From: an uncultured bacterium
GTDB lineage: Bacteria > Spirochaetota > Spirochaetia > Sphaerochaetales > Sphaerochaetaceae
Direction of reading: 5' to 3'
DNA: 24,640 bases
Assembly (NCBI GenBank): GCA_905215015.1
Contig: CAJMOS010000033.1
Location: forward strand, 1-24,640
The notes beneath the pieces were generated by a model. It was not told the DNA's origin. It did no database searches and saw only the letters and a program-made list of their open reading frames with translations. This document shows positions 7,969 to 15,569 of the stretch, one piece after another (positions within the stretch are counted from its first letter, which is position 1; each line of letters starts with the position of its first letter). The translations under genes were made by a program, and so were the position numbers.

Positions 7969-8808
7969 ATGAAAAAACGCGATGTCGTATCTCTGCTGCT
8001 TGCCTGGGCTATCCTCCTGATGATACTGGTCTTCCTGCTTTTTCCCATCTATTGGATGGTGGTCACCGGGCTGAAGAACAATATGGAAGCCTATGAGTAT
8101 CCTCCGACCTTCTTCCCGCGCCTGCTCAGCCTTGATTCGTTCCGTTCGCTGTTCCTTGAGAACAATCAGTTCTTTGTCTATTACGGCAACAACTTTCTCG
8201 TCAGTGCTTGGACTGCAGCCATCTGCTGCGTGCTCGCCGTGTTCACCGGATATGCTTTGGCCAGGTTCCACAACCGATGGACTGGATTGATGACGGCGCT
8301 TTTGCTCTCGACACAGATGTTCCCCATCGTCAGCAGGATGATCAGCCTCTACAGCCTGATGCGGAAGATGGGAATCATCAACACCCGTTTTGGCCTGATC
8401 CTGGCGGTGAGCGCGGCGCAGATTCCTTTCTGCGCGGTGCTGATGGGCTCGTTCTACGCGAACGTGCCAAAGTCGATCGAGGAGGCCGCCTTTGTTGATG
8501 GGGCCGACAGGAATACCATCCTGCTACGGATAGTCACCCCTCTCGTCAAGCCTGGAATGCTGGCCGTCGGCATCTATGCATTCCTGATGGCATGGGACGA
8601 CTATCTGCACGCGGCGACCCTGATCCAAAATGACAAGTTGCGCACGCTCTCCATCGGCATCGCCCTGCGCTACTTGGGAGAGCTTTCCTATGACTGGTCT
8701 TTGATCAATGCCATCAGCGTGGTGGGCACCCTGCCCATGGTCCTTCTGTTCTTCTTCTTTCAGAAGTATATGGTCAAAGGTCTGGTCGCAGGAGCAGTCA
8801 AAGGTTGA
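7969..8808 (+). CDS. Sugar ABC transporter permease, MalG/UgpE type
   Basis: This is the second membrane subunit of the first CUT1 importer, 279 residues. It starts with MKKRDVVSLLLAWAILLMIL, and FPIYWMVVTGLKNN follows the first helix, as in MalG-like proteins. The EAA loop reads EEAAFVDGADRNTILLRIV and the protein ends in the common MVKGLVAGAVKG. AGGAGG lies six bases before the start and overlaps the stop codon of the previous gene, so the two permeases are translated together. The gene ends the first transcription unit; a new promoter lies before the next binding protein. Confidence 0.95.
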   Translation: MKKRDVVSLLLAWAILLMILVFLLFPIYWMVVTGLKNNMEAYEYPPTFFPRLLSLDSFRSLFLENNQFFVYYGNNFLVSAWTAAICCVLAVFTGYALARFHNRWTGLMTALLLSTQMFPIVSRMISLYSLMRKMGIINTRFGLILAVSAAQIPFCAVLMGSFYANVPKSIEEAAFVDGADRNTILLRIVTPLVKPGMLAVGIYAFLMAWDDYLHAATLIQNDKLRTLSIGIALRYLGELSYDWSLINAISVVGTLPMVLLFFFFQKYMVKGLVAGAVKG

Positions 8809-8940
8809 CGTGGCTTTTCCGACCTGGGTGTAATCAAAGGTCCATGGTGGGGTGGTGGAAACGAGACAGGTAGCCGGATTGGGAACAACCCATCTTTCAT
8901 TGTGATGTTGGTGTGCGGGAAGCTGTGTAATATCCATAAT

Positions 8941-8969
8941 TTGACACAGGGAAATATTCCCCGTACACT
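8941..8969 (+). promoter_or_regulatory. Promoter of the second transport operon, with an internal inverted repeat
   Basis: A perfect TTGACA (8941-8946), a 17-bp spacer and TACACT (8964-8969, four of six -10 positions) form a strong candidate promoter. Inside the spacer, GGGAA-ATA-TTCCC (8949-8961) is a perfect inverted repeat, well placed to act as an operator between the -35 and -10 elements. The 203-bp gap from 8809 to 9011 holds this promoter and no gene. Confidence 0.7.
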
Positions 8970-9011
8970 TTTTCTATTGGAAAGAGAGTTTTCTTTCTGG
9001 GAGGTTGAACA

Positions 9012-10346
9012 ATGAAGAAAAGAATGGCACTTGTGATGGCTGCCTTGATGGCTGCGGGCATGGCGTTCGCCCAAGGTTCCAAAGAGGGTGGTGCCGCCGC
9101 TCCCGCGAAGAGCGCCGGGCCGGTCACGCTGGAATGGTGGACGTGGGATCCGACCATGAAGGACCAGAACGCCCAGGTCATCGCGCAGTATGAGAAGGAC
9201 CACCCCAATGTCAAGATCAACAACACGATCATCGACACCAAGGAATATTGGACCAAGATCCGCATTCAGGCCCAGCAGAGGAAGCTGCCTGATGTGTTCA
9301 CGATGAGTTCGGGCTATCTCGAGGAGTGGGCCCAGAACGGGTTGATGTACAACCTTGACTCGCTGATTGAGCGCGACAAGACGGATAAGGTGTTCTACAA
9401 ATCCATGATGGATTCCACCAAGGCGATTGCCAAGGCCGACCATGTCTACGCCCTTCCCTTCGCCCTGGTGACCACCGTCCTGTACTACAACAAGGATGCC
9501 TTTGATGCCGCCGGTTTGGCGTATCCGAACGAGGACTGGGACTGGAATGACTTCCGGGATGCGGCGAAAAAGCTGACCGTTGACAAGAACGGCGATGGCG
9601 TCATCGACCAGTGGGGCTTCTGGGTCTATGGCAGATATGCCCAGATCGAGAGCTGGGTCTACGCGAACGGTGGCAACCTGCTGACTGCGGAAAAGGACCA
9701 GTTCGCTCCGGACCAGGCGGCTCGCGATGCGTTGAACTTCCTCTACAGCCTGGTCGCCACTGACAAGAGCGCGCCCCCGCAGAAAGAGATGAGCGCGTTC
9801 CGCAACGAGGATATCTTCACCCAGGGCAAGGCGGCCATGTGGGTTGATGGTTCCTGGTATGTCGACAACATGCGCAAGAAACTCGGTAACGATGGCTTCA
9901 AGTGGGGCATGACCCGCGTCCCGTTCGGCCCGAGCGGCAAGGCGGCCCGTGTCACCTACGGATGGCCGGATTCCTATTGCATGGCTCCCAATACCCAGCA
10001 CGTGGAAGAGGCTTGGGACTTCATGAAGTACGTGGCCGGCGAGGGCATCGACATCTCCCAGTACATGGCTGGCAAGATTCCCTCGAATATCGCGCTTTCC
10101 AAGCAGATTGTCGATCCTTCCCAGCAGCCGGGCACCGATATGGAATTGCTTTCCACCGAGGCGGGAGAGCCGCTGAAGACCTCCTATACCAAGGGCTGGA
10201 ACGAGTGGAGAGGCTACCGCTCCAACGAGGCGATGGGGTTGAACGGCTATATCGACAGCGCCATGAATGGCGAGAGGACCATGGACGAGGCTATCAAAGC
10301 CGCGACCGGTGATATCAACGCCGTCCTGAAGCGCTACTACAAGTAA
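9012..10346 (+). CDS. Extracellular solute-binding protein, sugar ABC transporter (family 1), second system
   Basis: This is the periplasmic binding subunit of a second CUT1-type importer. The 444-residue product begins with a Sec signal (MKKRMALVMAALMAAGMAFA) with probable cleavage after Ala20, again without a lipobox cysteine. Family features include VTLEWWTWDPTMKDQNAQV, the segment YALPFALVTTVLYYNKDAFD that lines the binding cleft in relatives, NEDIFTQGKAAMWVDGSW and VTYGWPDSYCMA. The many tryptophans and aromatics are usual for sugar binders. GGGAGG lies seven bases before the ATG. It is clearly a different protein from the first binding protein at 5706, so the locus probably imports two different or differently sized glycans. 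Confidence 0.95.
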   Translation: MKKRMALVMAALMAAGMAFAQGSKEGGAAAPAKSAGPVTLEWWTWDPTMKDQNAQVIAQYEKDHPNVKINNTIIDTKEYWTKIRIQAQQRKLPDVFTMSSGYLEEWAQNGLMYNLDSLIERDKTDKVFYKSMMDSTKAIAKADHVYALPFALVTTVLYYNKDAFDAAGLAYPNEDWDWNDFRDAAKKLTVDKNGDGVIDQWGFWVYGRYAQIESWVYANGGNLLTAEKDQFAPDQAARDALNFLYSLVATDKSAPPQKEMSAFRNEDIFTQGKAAMWVDGSWYVDNMRKKLGNDGFKWGMTRVPFGPSGKAARVTYGWPDSYCMAPNTQHVEEAWDFMKYVAGEGIDISQYMAGKIPSNIALSKQIVDPSQQPGTDMELLSTEAGEPLKTSYTKGWNEWRGYRSNEAMGLNGYIDSAMNGERTMDEAIKAATGDINAVLKRYYK

Positions 10347-10359
10347 CCAGGGCTCTGTG

Positions 10360-10403
10360 GGTGGTGGCATGGGGGTTCCGTGCCGCCACCGTCTCTTTTC
10401 CTT
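10360..10403 (+). terminator. Stem-loop with T-rich tail between binding protein and permease (partial terminator)
   Basis: Bases 10360-10372 pair with 10378-10390 as a stem of up to 13 bp with G-U pairs and a GGGTT loop, followed by the T-rich GTCTCTTTTCCTTTC. Because the permeases follow without a clear new promoter, this probably lets only part of the transcription through and so lowers permease expression relative to the binding protein. Confidence 0.55.
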
Positions 10404-10434
10404 TCGCACGGCGTCTGCCGTAGGGGTGTTCCGC

Positions 10435-11325
10435 GTGGCTTCCAAATCGCTTGCCTGGCACAAACCATGGACTCCATGGTTGTTCCTGTTGCCAACACTG
10501 GTCGGACTGTTCGTCTTCCGCCTGTATCCAATCATTACCGCGTGCGTCTTGAGTTTTACTGACTGGGATTTGCTAGGGGACCCTCATTTCGTCGGGCTTG
10601 GGAATTATTTTGAGGCGTTCCATGATCCCGACACCTGGCTGGTGATCGGCAACACCTTCAAGTTTTCTTTCTTTTACGTCATCGGCGGCATGCTGTTCGG
10701 CTTGATTCTTGCCTGCCTGATTGATGTGAAGCTGAAAGGAATCAACTTTTTCCGCGCCGCCATCTACATGCCGGTGGTCACCAGCAGTGTCGCGGTCGGT
10801 ATCGTCTGGCTCTGGTTGCTGGGTCCGAACTACGGGCTTCTGGCGATCATCTGCCGTCATTTGGGAATCAGGAACATGCCCAACTGGCTGGGGGACCGGC
10901 ATATCGTCCTCTTTACCGTCGCCTTCGTGCAGGTCTGGAAGATGTCGGGCTATTACATGATTCTGTTTCTCGCGGGATTGCAAAACATCTCCCATGAATT
11001 GCTTGAGGCCGCCACCATCGACGGAGCGACCCGTCCTCAACGGTTTTTCCATGTCACGCTACCGCTTTTGGCTCCGACCACGTTCTTCGTCCTGACCGTC
11101 GCCATCATCGACTCGTTCAAGAACTTCGAGCTGATCCTCGCCATGACGAAAGGCGGGCCGATGAACGCGTCGAACACGTTGGTCTACGATGTCTACCTGA
11201 ATGGATTCCTCTACTACCGTGTCGGTTTCGCGGAGGCCATCGCGTTCATTCTGCTCGTCATCGTCGCTTTCTTCACGGTCACCAACTTCTTCATCAAGAA
11301 GAAATGGGCACGTCCTTGGGATTGA
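10435..11325 (+). CDS. Sugar ABC transporter permease, MalF/UgpA type, second system
   Basis: This is the first membrane subunit of the second CUT1 importer, 296 residues from the GTG at 10435. The product starts VASKSLAWHKPWTPWLFLLP, with GLFVFRLYPII in the first helix and SFTDWDLLGDPHFVGLGNY after it, as in UgpA-like proteins. The EAA loop reads LEAATIDGATRPQRFFHVTLP, and AMTKGGPMNASNTLVYDVY is near the C-terminus. The GTG was chosen because AGGGG lies eight bases upstream and the N-terminus then has normal length. The frame stays open back to 10357, but earlier ATGs lie inside the stem-loop, and another GTG at 10426 is possible. Confidence 0.92.
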   Translation: MASKSLAWHKPWTPWLFLLPTLVGLFVFRLYPIITACVLSFTDWDLLGDPHFVGLGNYFEAFHDPDTWLVIGNTFKFSFFYVIGGMLFGLILACLIDVKLKGINFFRAAIYMPVVTSSVAVGIVWLWLLGPNYGLLAIICRHLGIRNMPNWLGDRHIVLFTVAFVQVWKMSGYYMILFLAGLQNISHELLEAATIDGATRPQRFFHVTLPLLAPTTFFVLTVAIIDSFKNFELILAMTKGGPMNASNTLVYDVYLNGFLYYRVGFAEAIAFILLVIVAFFTVTNFFIKKKWARPWD

Positions 11326-11337
11326 GGGGGAGAAGCC

Positions 11338-12180
11338 ATGTCGCAAAAACTGAATCATTTCCCGTGGGTCCGGTTCCTGCTGATTGTCCTGTTCACAATC
11401 ATCGCCATTTTCCCCTTCGTCTGGATGCTTTCCAATTCGTTCATGAGCGAGAAGAGCATCTTCAGCGATCCTCCGAAGTTCATCCCCGACCTGCTCTTCC
11501 GGAGGGGAATGTTCGACAACTACCGGCAGGTCATCGGAATCTATAATTTCGGGCACTACATCCTCAACAGCGTCCTTGTGGTGGTCTTCGCGGCCGTCGG
11601 CCAGCTTCTTGTTTGCTCGATCAGCGGTTTCGCCTTCGCGAAGATGCGCTTCCTCGGCCGCAACCTGCTGTTCAGCCTGCTGGTGCTGACCTTCATGGTT
11701 CCCGTCCAGGTCGTCATCATCCCCGAGTACTATTTGATGATGCGGCTGAACTGGCTTGACACCTATCTGCCGCTGATCGTTCCCTCGTTCCTGGCCGGAG
11801 CCTTCGGGACATTCATGCTGAAGGAGTTCTACGAGCAGGTGCCGGAAGCGCTCTTTGACGCCGGCATCATCGACGGGGTCAGCTCGCTACAGATGTACGC
11901 CACCATCTATGTGCCACAGTCGGTCGCGCCGATCGCGACCTTGTTCATCATCGCCTTCATGAACAACTGGAACGACCTGCTCAGGCCGATGCTGTATATC
12001 TCGAAGACCGAGCTGTACACCGTGACCCTCGGGCTGACCATGTTCCAAGGGCAGTACACCAGCCAATGGAACCTGCTGCTGGCAGCCAGCGTGCTCGCGG
12101 TGCTTCCCCTGATTGTGGTCTTCATCTTCTGTCAGCGCTACATCATCGAGAACTCGATGAGCTCGGGCATCAAGGGCTGA
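11338..12180 (+). CDS. Sugar ABC transporter permease, MalG/UgpE type, second system
   Basis: This is the second membrane subunit of the second CUT1 importer, 280 residues. The early segment IAIFPFVWMLSNSFMSEKSIF is typical of MalG-like permeases. The EAA loop region reads EALFDAGIIDGVSSLQMYA, and WNDLLRPMLYISK precedes the last helices; the protein ends SMSSGIKG. The ATG at 11338 has GGGGGAG five bases upstream and follows the previous stop by 12 bases. The EAA loop has Phe and Asp where many relatives have EAA-A-DG, a small departure that still leaves the conserved glycine. The ATPase must come from elsewhere. Confidence 0.95.
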   Translation: MSQKLNHFPWVRFLLIVLFTIIAIFPFVWMLSNSFMSEKSIFSDPPKFIPDLLFRRGMFDNYRQVIGIYNFGHYILNSVLVVVFAAVGQLLVCSISGFAFAKMRFLGRNLLFSLLVLTFMVPVQVVIIPEYYLMMRLNWLDTYLPLIVPSFLAGAFGTFMLKEFYEQVPEALFDAGIIDGVSSLQMYATIYVPQSVAPIATLFIIAFMNNWNDLLRPMLYISKTELYTVTLGLTMFQGQYTSQWNLLLAASVLAVLPLIVVFIFCQRYIIENSMSSGIKG

Positions 12181-12189
12181 AGAAACACT

Positions 12190-12218
12190 TTCCCGATTCC
12201 GATTTGTCAGGGTACACT
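12190..12218 (+). promoter_or_regulatory. Possible secondary promoter before the phosphodiester glycosidase
   Basis: TACACT at 12213-12218 is identical to the -10 hexamer of the second transport operon. The -35 at 17-bp spacing (TTCCCG) is weak. The 75-bp gap before the next gene leaves room for a promoter, but read-through from the transporter genes is equally likely. Confidence 0.3.
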
Positions 12219-12255
12219 CTCTTGAGGGGCTTTTCCTGCTTCTAGGGGGTGTGCC

Positions 12256-13551
12256 ATGGAAAGTACGATTGAGACGATTCGGAATCCTGACGGGGATATC
12301 CAGCGGTTCCAGATTGTGACGGGATTCTCTTGGAAGGATATCAAGTTGGCCCACGCGCCATTCTCTGGCGCCTATGTGAAACAGCTGGCCCAGCTCTATC
12401 GTGTCGCCATTATTCCCAAGGCACCCGAGGAGTGTGGCCATCTGCTGTTCTTCCATGTCCCGGAAGGGATGGATGCGTCCGCCATGCCGGCGACCATCGG
12501 CGGTATCACCTACTACGACCCGAACGCGAACCTGGCCGCATGGATCGAGAGTGGGGATCCGGAAAGCCTGCGCTTCCTCTCCAAGGTGGAAAAGCGGGGT
12601 TATGTCGACACCGCCGACGGGAAGGGCAGCGGTGTTCGTCCCATGCCGGTTTCCGGCCGTTTCGGCTTTGTCAGCGATTTGAAGGACCACCAGCTGGCCT
12701 GCAACGCGCATTTCTTCCTGATGGACACCTATGACGCCCAGAGTCCTTACGACCTGTTTGGAACGCCTTATGGCATGACGGTGGAGGGAGGACGGATGGT
12801 TCTGCCCCCGTTGCACCATCGTCCGGCCCTTGCCGTGGACAAGGATGGCGTCCACATCATCCATCCTGAGCTGAGGGATGTCGCCATGGTCATCGATGGC
12901 GTCACCTATCGTCATGGGGTGAACTGTACCTTCTACGAAAGACCGGACACGGAACAGACTCCGGCAGCCAAGGGAACCGCCCTTATGGTCGCCGACGGAA
13001 GGGTGGTCGCTTCCAAGCAGGGAGGAAGGGTCAGGGTGCCGATGGGTGGCTTCGTCATCCAGGTTCCCGGCCATGTCTCGCTGACGAATCCTGCAGTTTC
13101 CTTCCGGACGAGGAACTCCTACCAGTTTGCGTTGCAGGTCGGGCCCGCGATGATGGTGGAGGGGCGGATGGCCACCGGTTTCGATGGTTGTCCTTTCTGC
13201 CACTACGGGAAGACGCCGTCCTTCCCACCGACGGTCCACCCGCTCTCCTGGGAGGGGGGCAGGGCAGGCCGCATGGTGCTTGGTGGCGACCAAGCGGGCA
13301 ATCCCGTCCTTGTCTGGGCCGAAGCCGCCGGGGCCTTAGGTTATGAAAAGGGGAAGGAAAGTTGCGGTTGCTCCCTGAGCGAAATGGCCTCGTTCTGCCA
13401 GAAGCTTGGGCTCGTCAACGCAATTAACTTGGATGGTGGAGGTTCCTCGCAAATCTGTTACCAAGGCTCCCGTCTGCTCCATCTGAAGGACCGGACGGCG
13501 GAAAACAAGGAGGCCGAGCGTCCGGTGCCCGGTATCCTGGCCATCGATTGA
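12256..13551 (+). CDS. Phosphodiester glycosidase family protein (NAGPA domain), cytoplasmic
   Basis: The NAGPA family (named after the N-acetylglucosamine-1-phosphodiester alpha-N-acetylglucosaminidase that uncovers mannose-6-phosphate) cleaves sugar-1-phosphodiester bonds. The 431-residue product carries the family's motifs in order: ACNAHFF (148-154, the NGGFF position), TPYGMTVEGGRM (170-181), VGPAMMVEGR (295-304), GGRAGRMVLGGDQAGN (334-349) and the diagnostic NLDGGGSSQI (391-400). The first 130 residues match nothing I recognise. There is no signal peptide, unlike most secreted members, so it would act on an imported substrate. AGGGGG lies six bases before the ATG. It is the last gene of the second transport unit and is followed by a stem-loop. 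Its exact substrate is unknown. Confidence 0.85.
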   Translation: MESTIETIRNPDGDIQRFQIVTGFSWKDIKLAHAPFSGAYVKQLAQLYRVAIIPKAPEECGHLLFFHVPEGMDASAMPATIGGITYYDPNANLAAWIESGDPESLRFLSKVEKRGYVDTADGKGSGVRPMPVSGRFGFVSDLKDHQLACNAHFFLMDTYDAQSPYDLFGTPYGMTVEGGRMVLPPLHHRPALAVDKDGVHIIHPELRDVAMVIDGVTYRHGVNCTFYERPDTEQTPAAKGTALMVADGRVVASKQGGRVRVPMGGFVIQVPGHVSLTNPAVSFRTRNSYQFALQVGPAMMVEGRMATGFDGCPFCHYGKTPSFPPTVHPLSWEGGRAGRMVLGGDQAGNPVLVWAEAAGALGYEKGKESCGCSLSEMASFCQKLGLVNAINLDGGGSSQICYQGSRLLHLKDRTAENKEAERPVPGILAID

Positions 13552-13662
13552 CTCTGTTTGGAAAACAGGCAGCCATCTCCTGATGAGAACGTAGTCTGAT
13601 ATCCTAGGCCTGTGGTTGGACGGCGTGAAGTACCTGAAGAAGAAATGATTCTGGTTTTGTCC

Positions 13663-13696
13663 GGGAAAGGGGTGCCGAAAGGTGCCCCTTCCCTTT
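13663..13696 (+). terminator. Probable terminator after the phosphodiester glycosidase gene
   Basis: GGGAA and GGGGTGCC pair with GGTGCCCC and TTCCC around a GAAA tetraloop (13663-13693), with one bulged A and two G-U pairs. Only three T residues follow. The very stable stem lies 112 bp after the stop and before the topoisomerase promoter. Confidence 0.55.
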
Positions 13697-13737
13697 GTCC
13701 AATGGGAAACCATTCGCATTTCTCGTTTGTTTTAGTG

Positions 13738-13743
13738 TATACT
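13738..13743 (+). promoter_or_regulatory. -10 element before the topoisomerase B-subunit gene
   Basis: TATACT (five of six -10 positions) ends 10 bases before the ATG at 13754. A -35-like TTCGCA lies at 13713-13718 with a long 19-bp spacer. If this element is used, the transcript starts only about four bases before the start codon, and no Shine-Dalgarno sequence is visible there. Confidence 0.45.
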
Positions 13744-13753
13744 GGTCCATAAA

Positions 13754-15568
13754 ATGGCTAAAACTGCTTACGACGAATCGAAAATCCAGACACTGAGCCC
13801 GCTTGAGCACATCAGGCTCCGCCCCGGCATGTATATCGGCAGGCTCGGCAACGGCACGCACGAGGATGACGGCATCTACATCCTCCTGAAGGAAATCATT
13901 GACAACTCGATTGACGAGTTCATCATGCACTTCGGGAGCAAAATCATCATCACCCGGAAAGAGAGCACGGTCAGCGTCCGCGATTATGGGCGTGGCATTC
14001 CGCTTGGCAAGGTGATTGACTGCGTCTCGATGATCAACACGGGCGCCAAGTACAATGATGACGTCTTCCAGTTCTCGGTAGGCTTGAACGGTGTCGGCAC
14101 CAAGGCGGTCAACGCGCTCTCCTCGCTGTTCACGGTCACCAGCTTCCGCGACGGGGAATACGTCTCCGCCACCTTCAGCAAGGGCGTCCTCAAGGCGCAG
14201 GACAAGGGCAAGACGGAGGAACCCAACGGAACGTACGTTTCCTTCACTCCCGATCCTGAGCTGTTCGGGAAATATGCGTACAACGATGATTTCATCGTCA
14301 GCCGCATCCAGAACTACTCCTATCTGAACAGCGGACTCACCTTGGAATACAACGGCAGGTCCTACAAGTCGAAGAACGGTCTGCTGGACCTGTTGCAGGA
14401 CAAGGTGGAGGATTCGAAACTCTATGAGATCGTCTACTACCGGACCAGCAAGGTGGAGTTCGCCTTCACCCATGTGCCCGGCGATTTCGGGGAGACCTAT
14501 TACTCCTACGTCAATGGACAGCATACCAGTGACGGCGGTACCCATCAGGCGGCCTTCAAGGAGGGCATCGTCAAGGGCATCAACGAGTACTTCAAGACCT
14601 CATGGGAGGCCCAGGATGTCCGTAACGGCATGATCGGCGCCATCGCAGTCAAGGTGAAGGACCCGGTCTTCGAGAGCCAGACGAAGAACAAGCTTTCCAA
14701 CACCGACATCCGCAACGACGTGGTCAACACCGTCAGGGACGGAATCGTCGATTTCCTGCTCAAGCACACCGACGACGCGGAAAAGCTCCGCGGCAAGATC
14801 GAGAACAACGCCAAGCTGCGCAAGGAACTTGCCGAGGTGCGCAAGAACGCCAAGGAGGCTACCCGCAGGGTGGCGCTCAACATTCCCAAACTGCGTGACT
14901 GCAAGTACCATCTCGGCGAGTCGAAGAGCCACGTGGATGAGTGCGAGGGTTCGATGCTCTTCCTGACCGAGGGCGATTCCGCCAGCGGCACGATCACCAA
15001 GACCCGTGACGTGAAGACCCAGGCGGTCTTCTCGCTCCGCGGCAAGGTGAAGAACGTCGAGGGGGAGAAGCGCACCATCATTTACAAGACCGAAGAGCTC
15101 TTCAACATCATGAAGGCGCTGGGTGTCGAGGATGGAATCGAGGGTCTGCGCTACGGCAAGGTGGTGATCGCCACCGACGCCGATGATGACGGGTATCACA
15201 TCCGCATCCTGCTGATGACCTATTTCCTCACGTTCTTCGAGGAACTGGTGACCAGCGGCAGGCTTTACATCCTGGAGACGCCGCTCTTCCGGGTCCGCAA
15301 CAAGAGGGAGATCCGCTATTGCTACAGCGAGGCGGAGCGCGACGAGGCGCTCAAGCAGATCCGGGACCCTGAGGTGACCCGGTTCAAGGGACTGGGAGAG
15401 ATCGATCCCTCCGAGTTCGGGGACTTCATCGGCAAGGACATCAAGTTGATTCCGGTCACCGTCAACGGCATCAAGGACCTTTCAAAGACGATGCAGTTCT
15501 ACATGGGGGACAACACGCCCGAACGGCGCGACTTCATCATGCAGTACCTGTTGCCGGAGGAGAACTGA
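13754..15568 (+). CDS. parE: Type IIA DNA topoisomerase B subunit (topoisomerase IV ParE-like)
   Basis: This is the ATPase and Toprim subunit of a type II topoisomerase that passes DNA through a double-strand break, probably for chromosome decatenation. The 604-residue product has the GHKL ATPase parts KEIIDNSIDEF (Glu47, Asn51), RDYGRGIP (77-83), GLNGVGTKAVNALS (110-123) and the QTK loop (309-311). The Toprim parts are TEGDSASG (405-412), ATDADDDGYHIR (473-484, acidic metal site) and RFKGLGE near the C-terminus. The Toprim DAD motif is followed by Asp where gyrases usually have Val. The length, the lack of the large insertion found in some GyrB proteins and the adjacent short A subunit favour ParE over GyrB. 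The A subunit starts one base after its stop. Confidence 0.93.
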   Translation: MAKTAYDESKIQTLSPLEHIRLRPGMYIGRLGNGTHEDDGIYILLKEIIDNSIDEFIMHFGSKIIITRKESTVSVRDYGRGIPLGKVIDCVSMINTGAKYNDDVFQFSVGLNGVGTKAVNALSSLFTVTSFRDGEYVSATFSKGVLKAQDKGKTEEPNGTYVSFTPDPELFGKYAYNDDFIVSRIQNYSYLNSGLTLEYNGRSYKSKNGLLDLLQDKVEDSKLYEIVYYRTSKVEFAFTHVPGDFGETYYSYVNGQHTSDGGTHQAAFKEGIVKGINEYFKTSWEAQDVRNGMIGAIAVKVKDPVFESQTKNKLSNTDIRNDVVNTVRDGIVDFLLKHTDDAEKLRGKIENNAKLRKELAEVRKNAKEATRRVALNIPKLRDCKYHLGESKSHVDECEGSMLFLTEGDSASGTITKTRDVKTQAVFSLRGKVKNVEGEKRTIIYKTEELFNIMKALGVEDGIEGLRYGKVVIATDADDDGYHIRILLMTYFLTFFEELVTSGRLYILETPLFRVRNKREIRYCYSEAERDEALKQIRDPEVTRFKGLGEIDPSEFGDFIGKDIKLIPVTVNGIKDLSKTMQFYMGDNTPERRDFIMQYLLPEEN

Positions 15569-15569
15569 C

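Noticed and set aside
8821..8843. Terminator after the first transport unit (GACCT/AGGTC)
   Set aside because: The stem is only five pairs with a twelve-base loop and no T-tract follows.
8760..10535. A 591-codon minus-strand open frame opposite the second binding protein
   Set aside because: It runs through a clear promoter, a signal-peptide gene and a stem-loop; its translation is low-complexity and matches no family.
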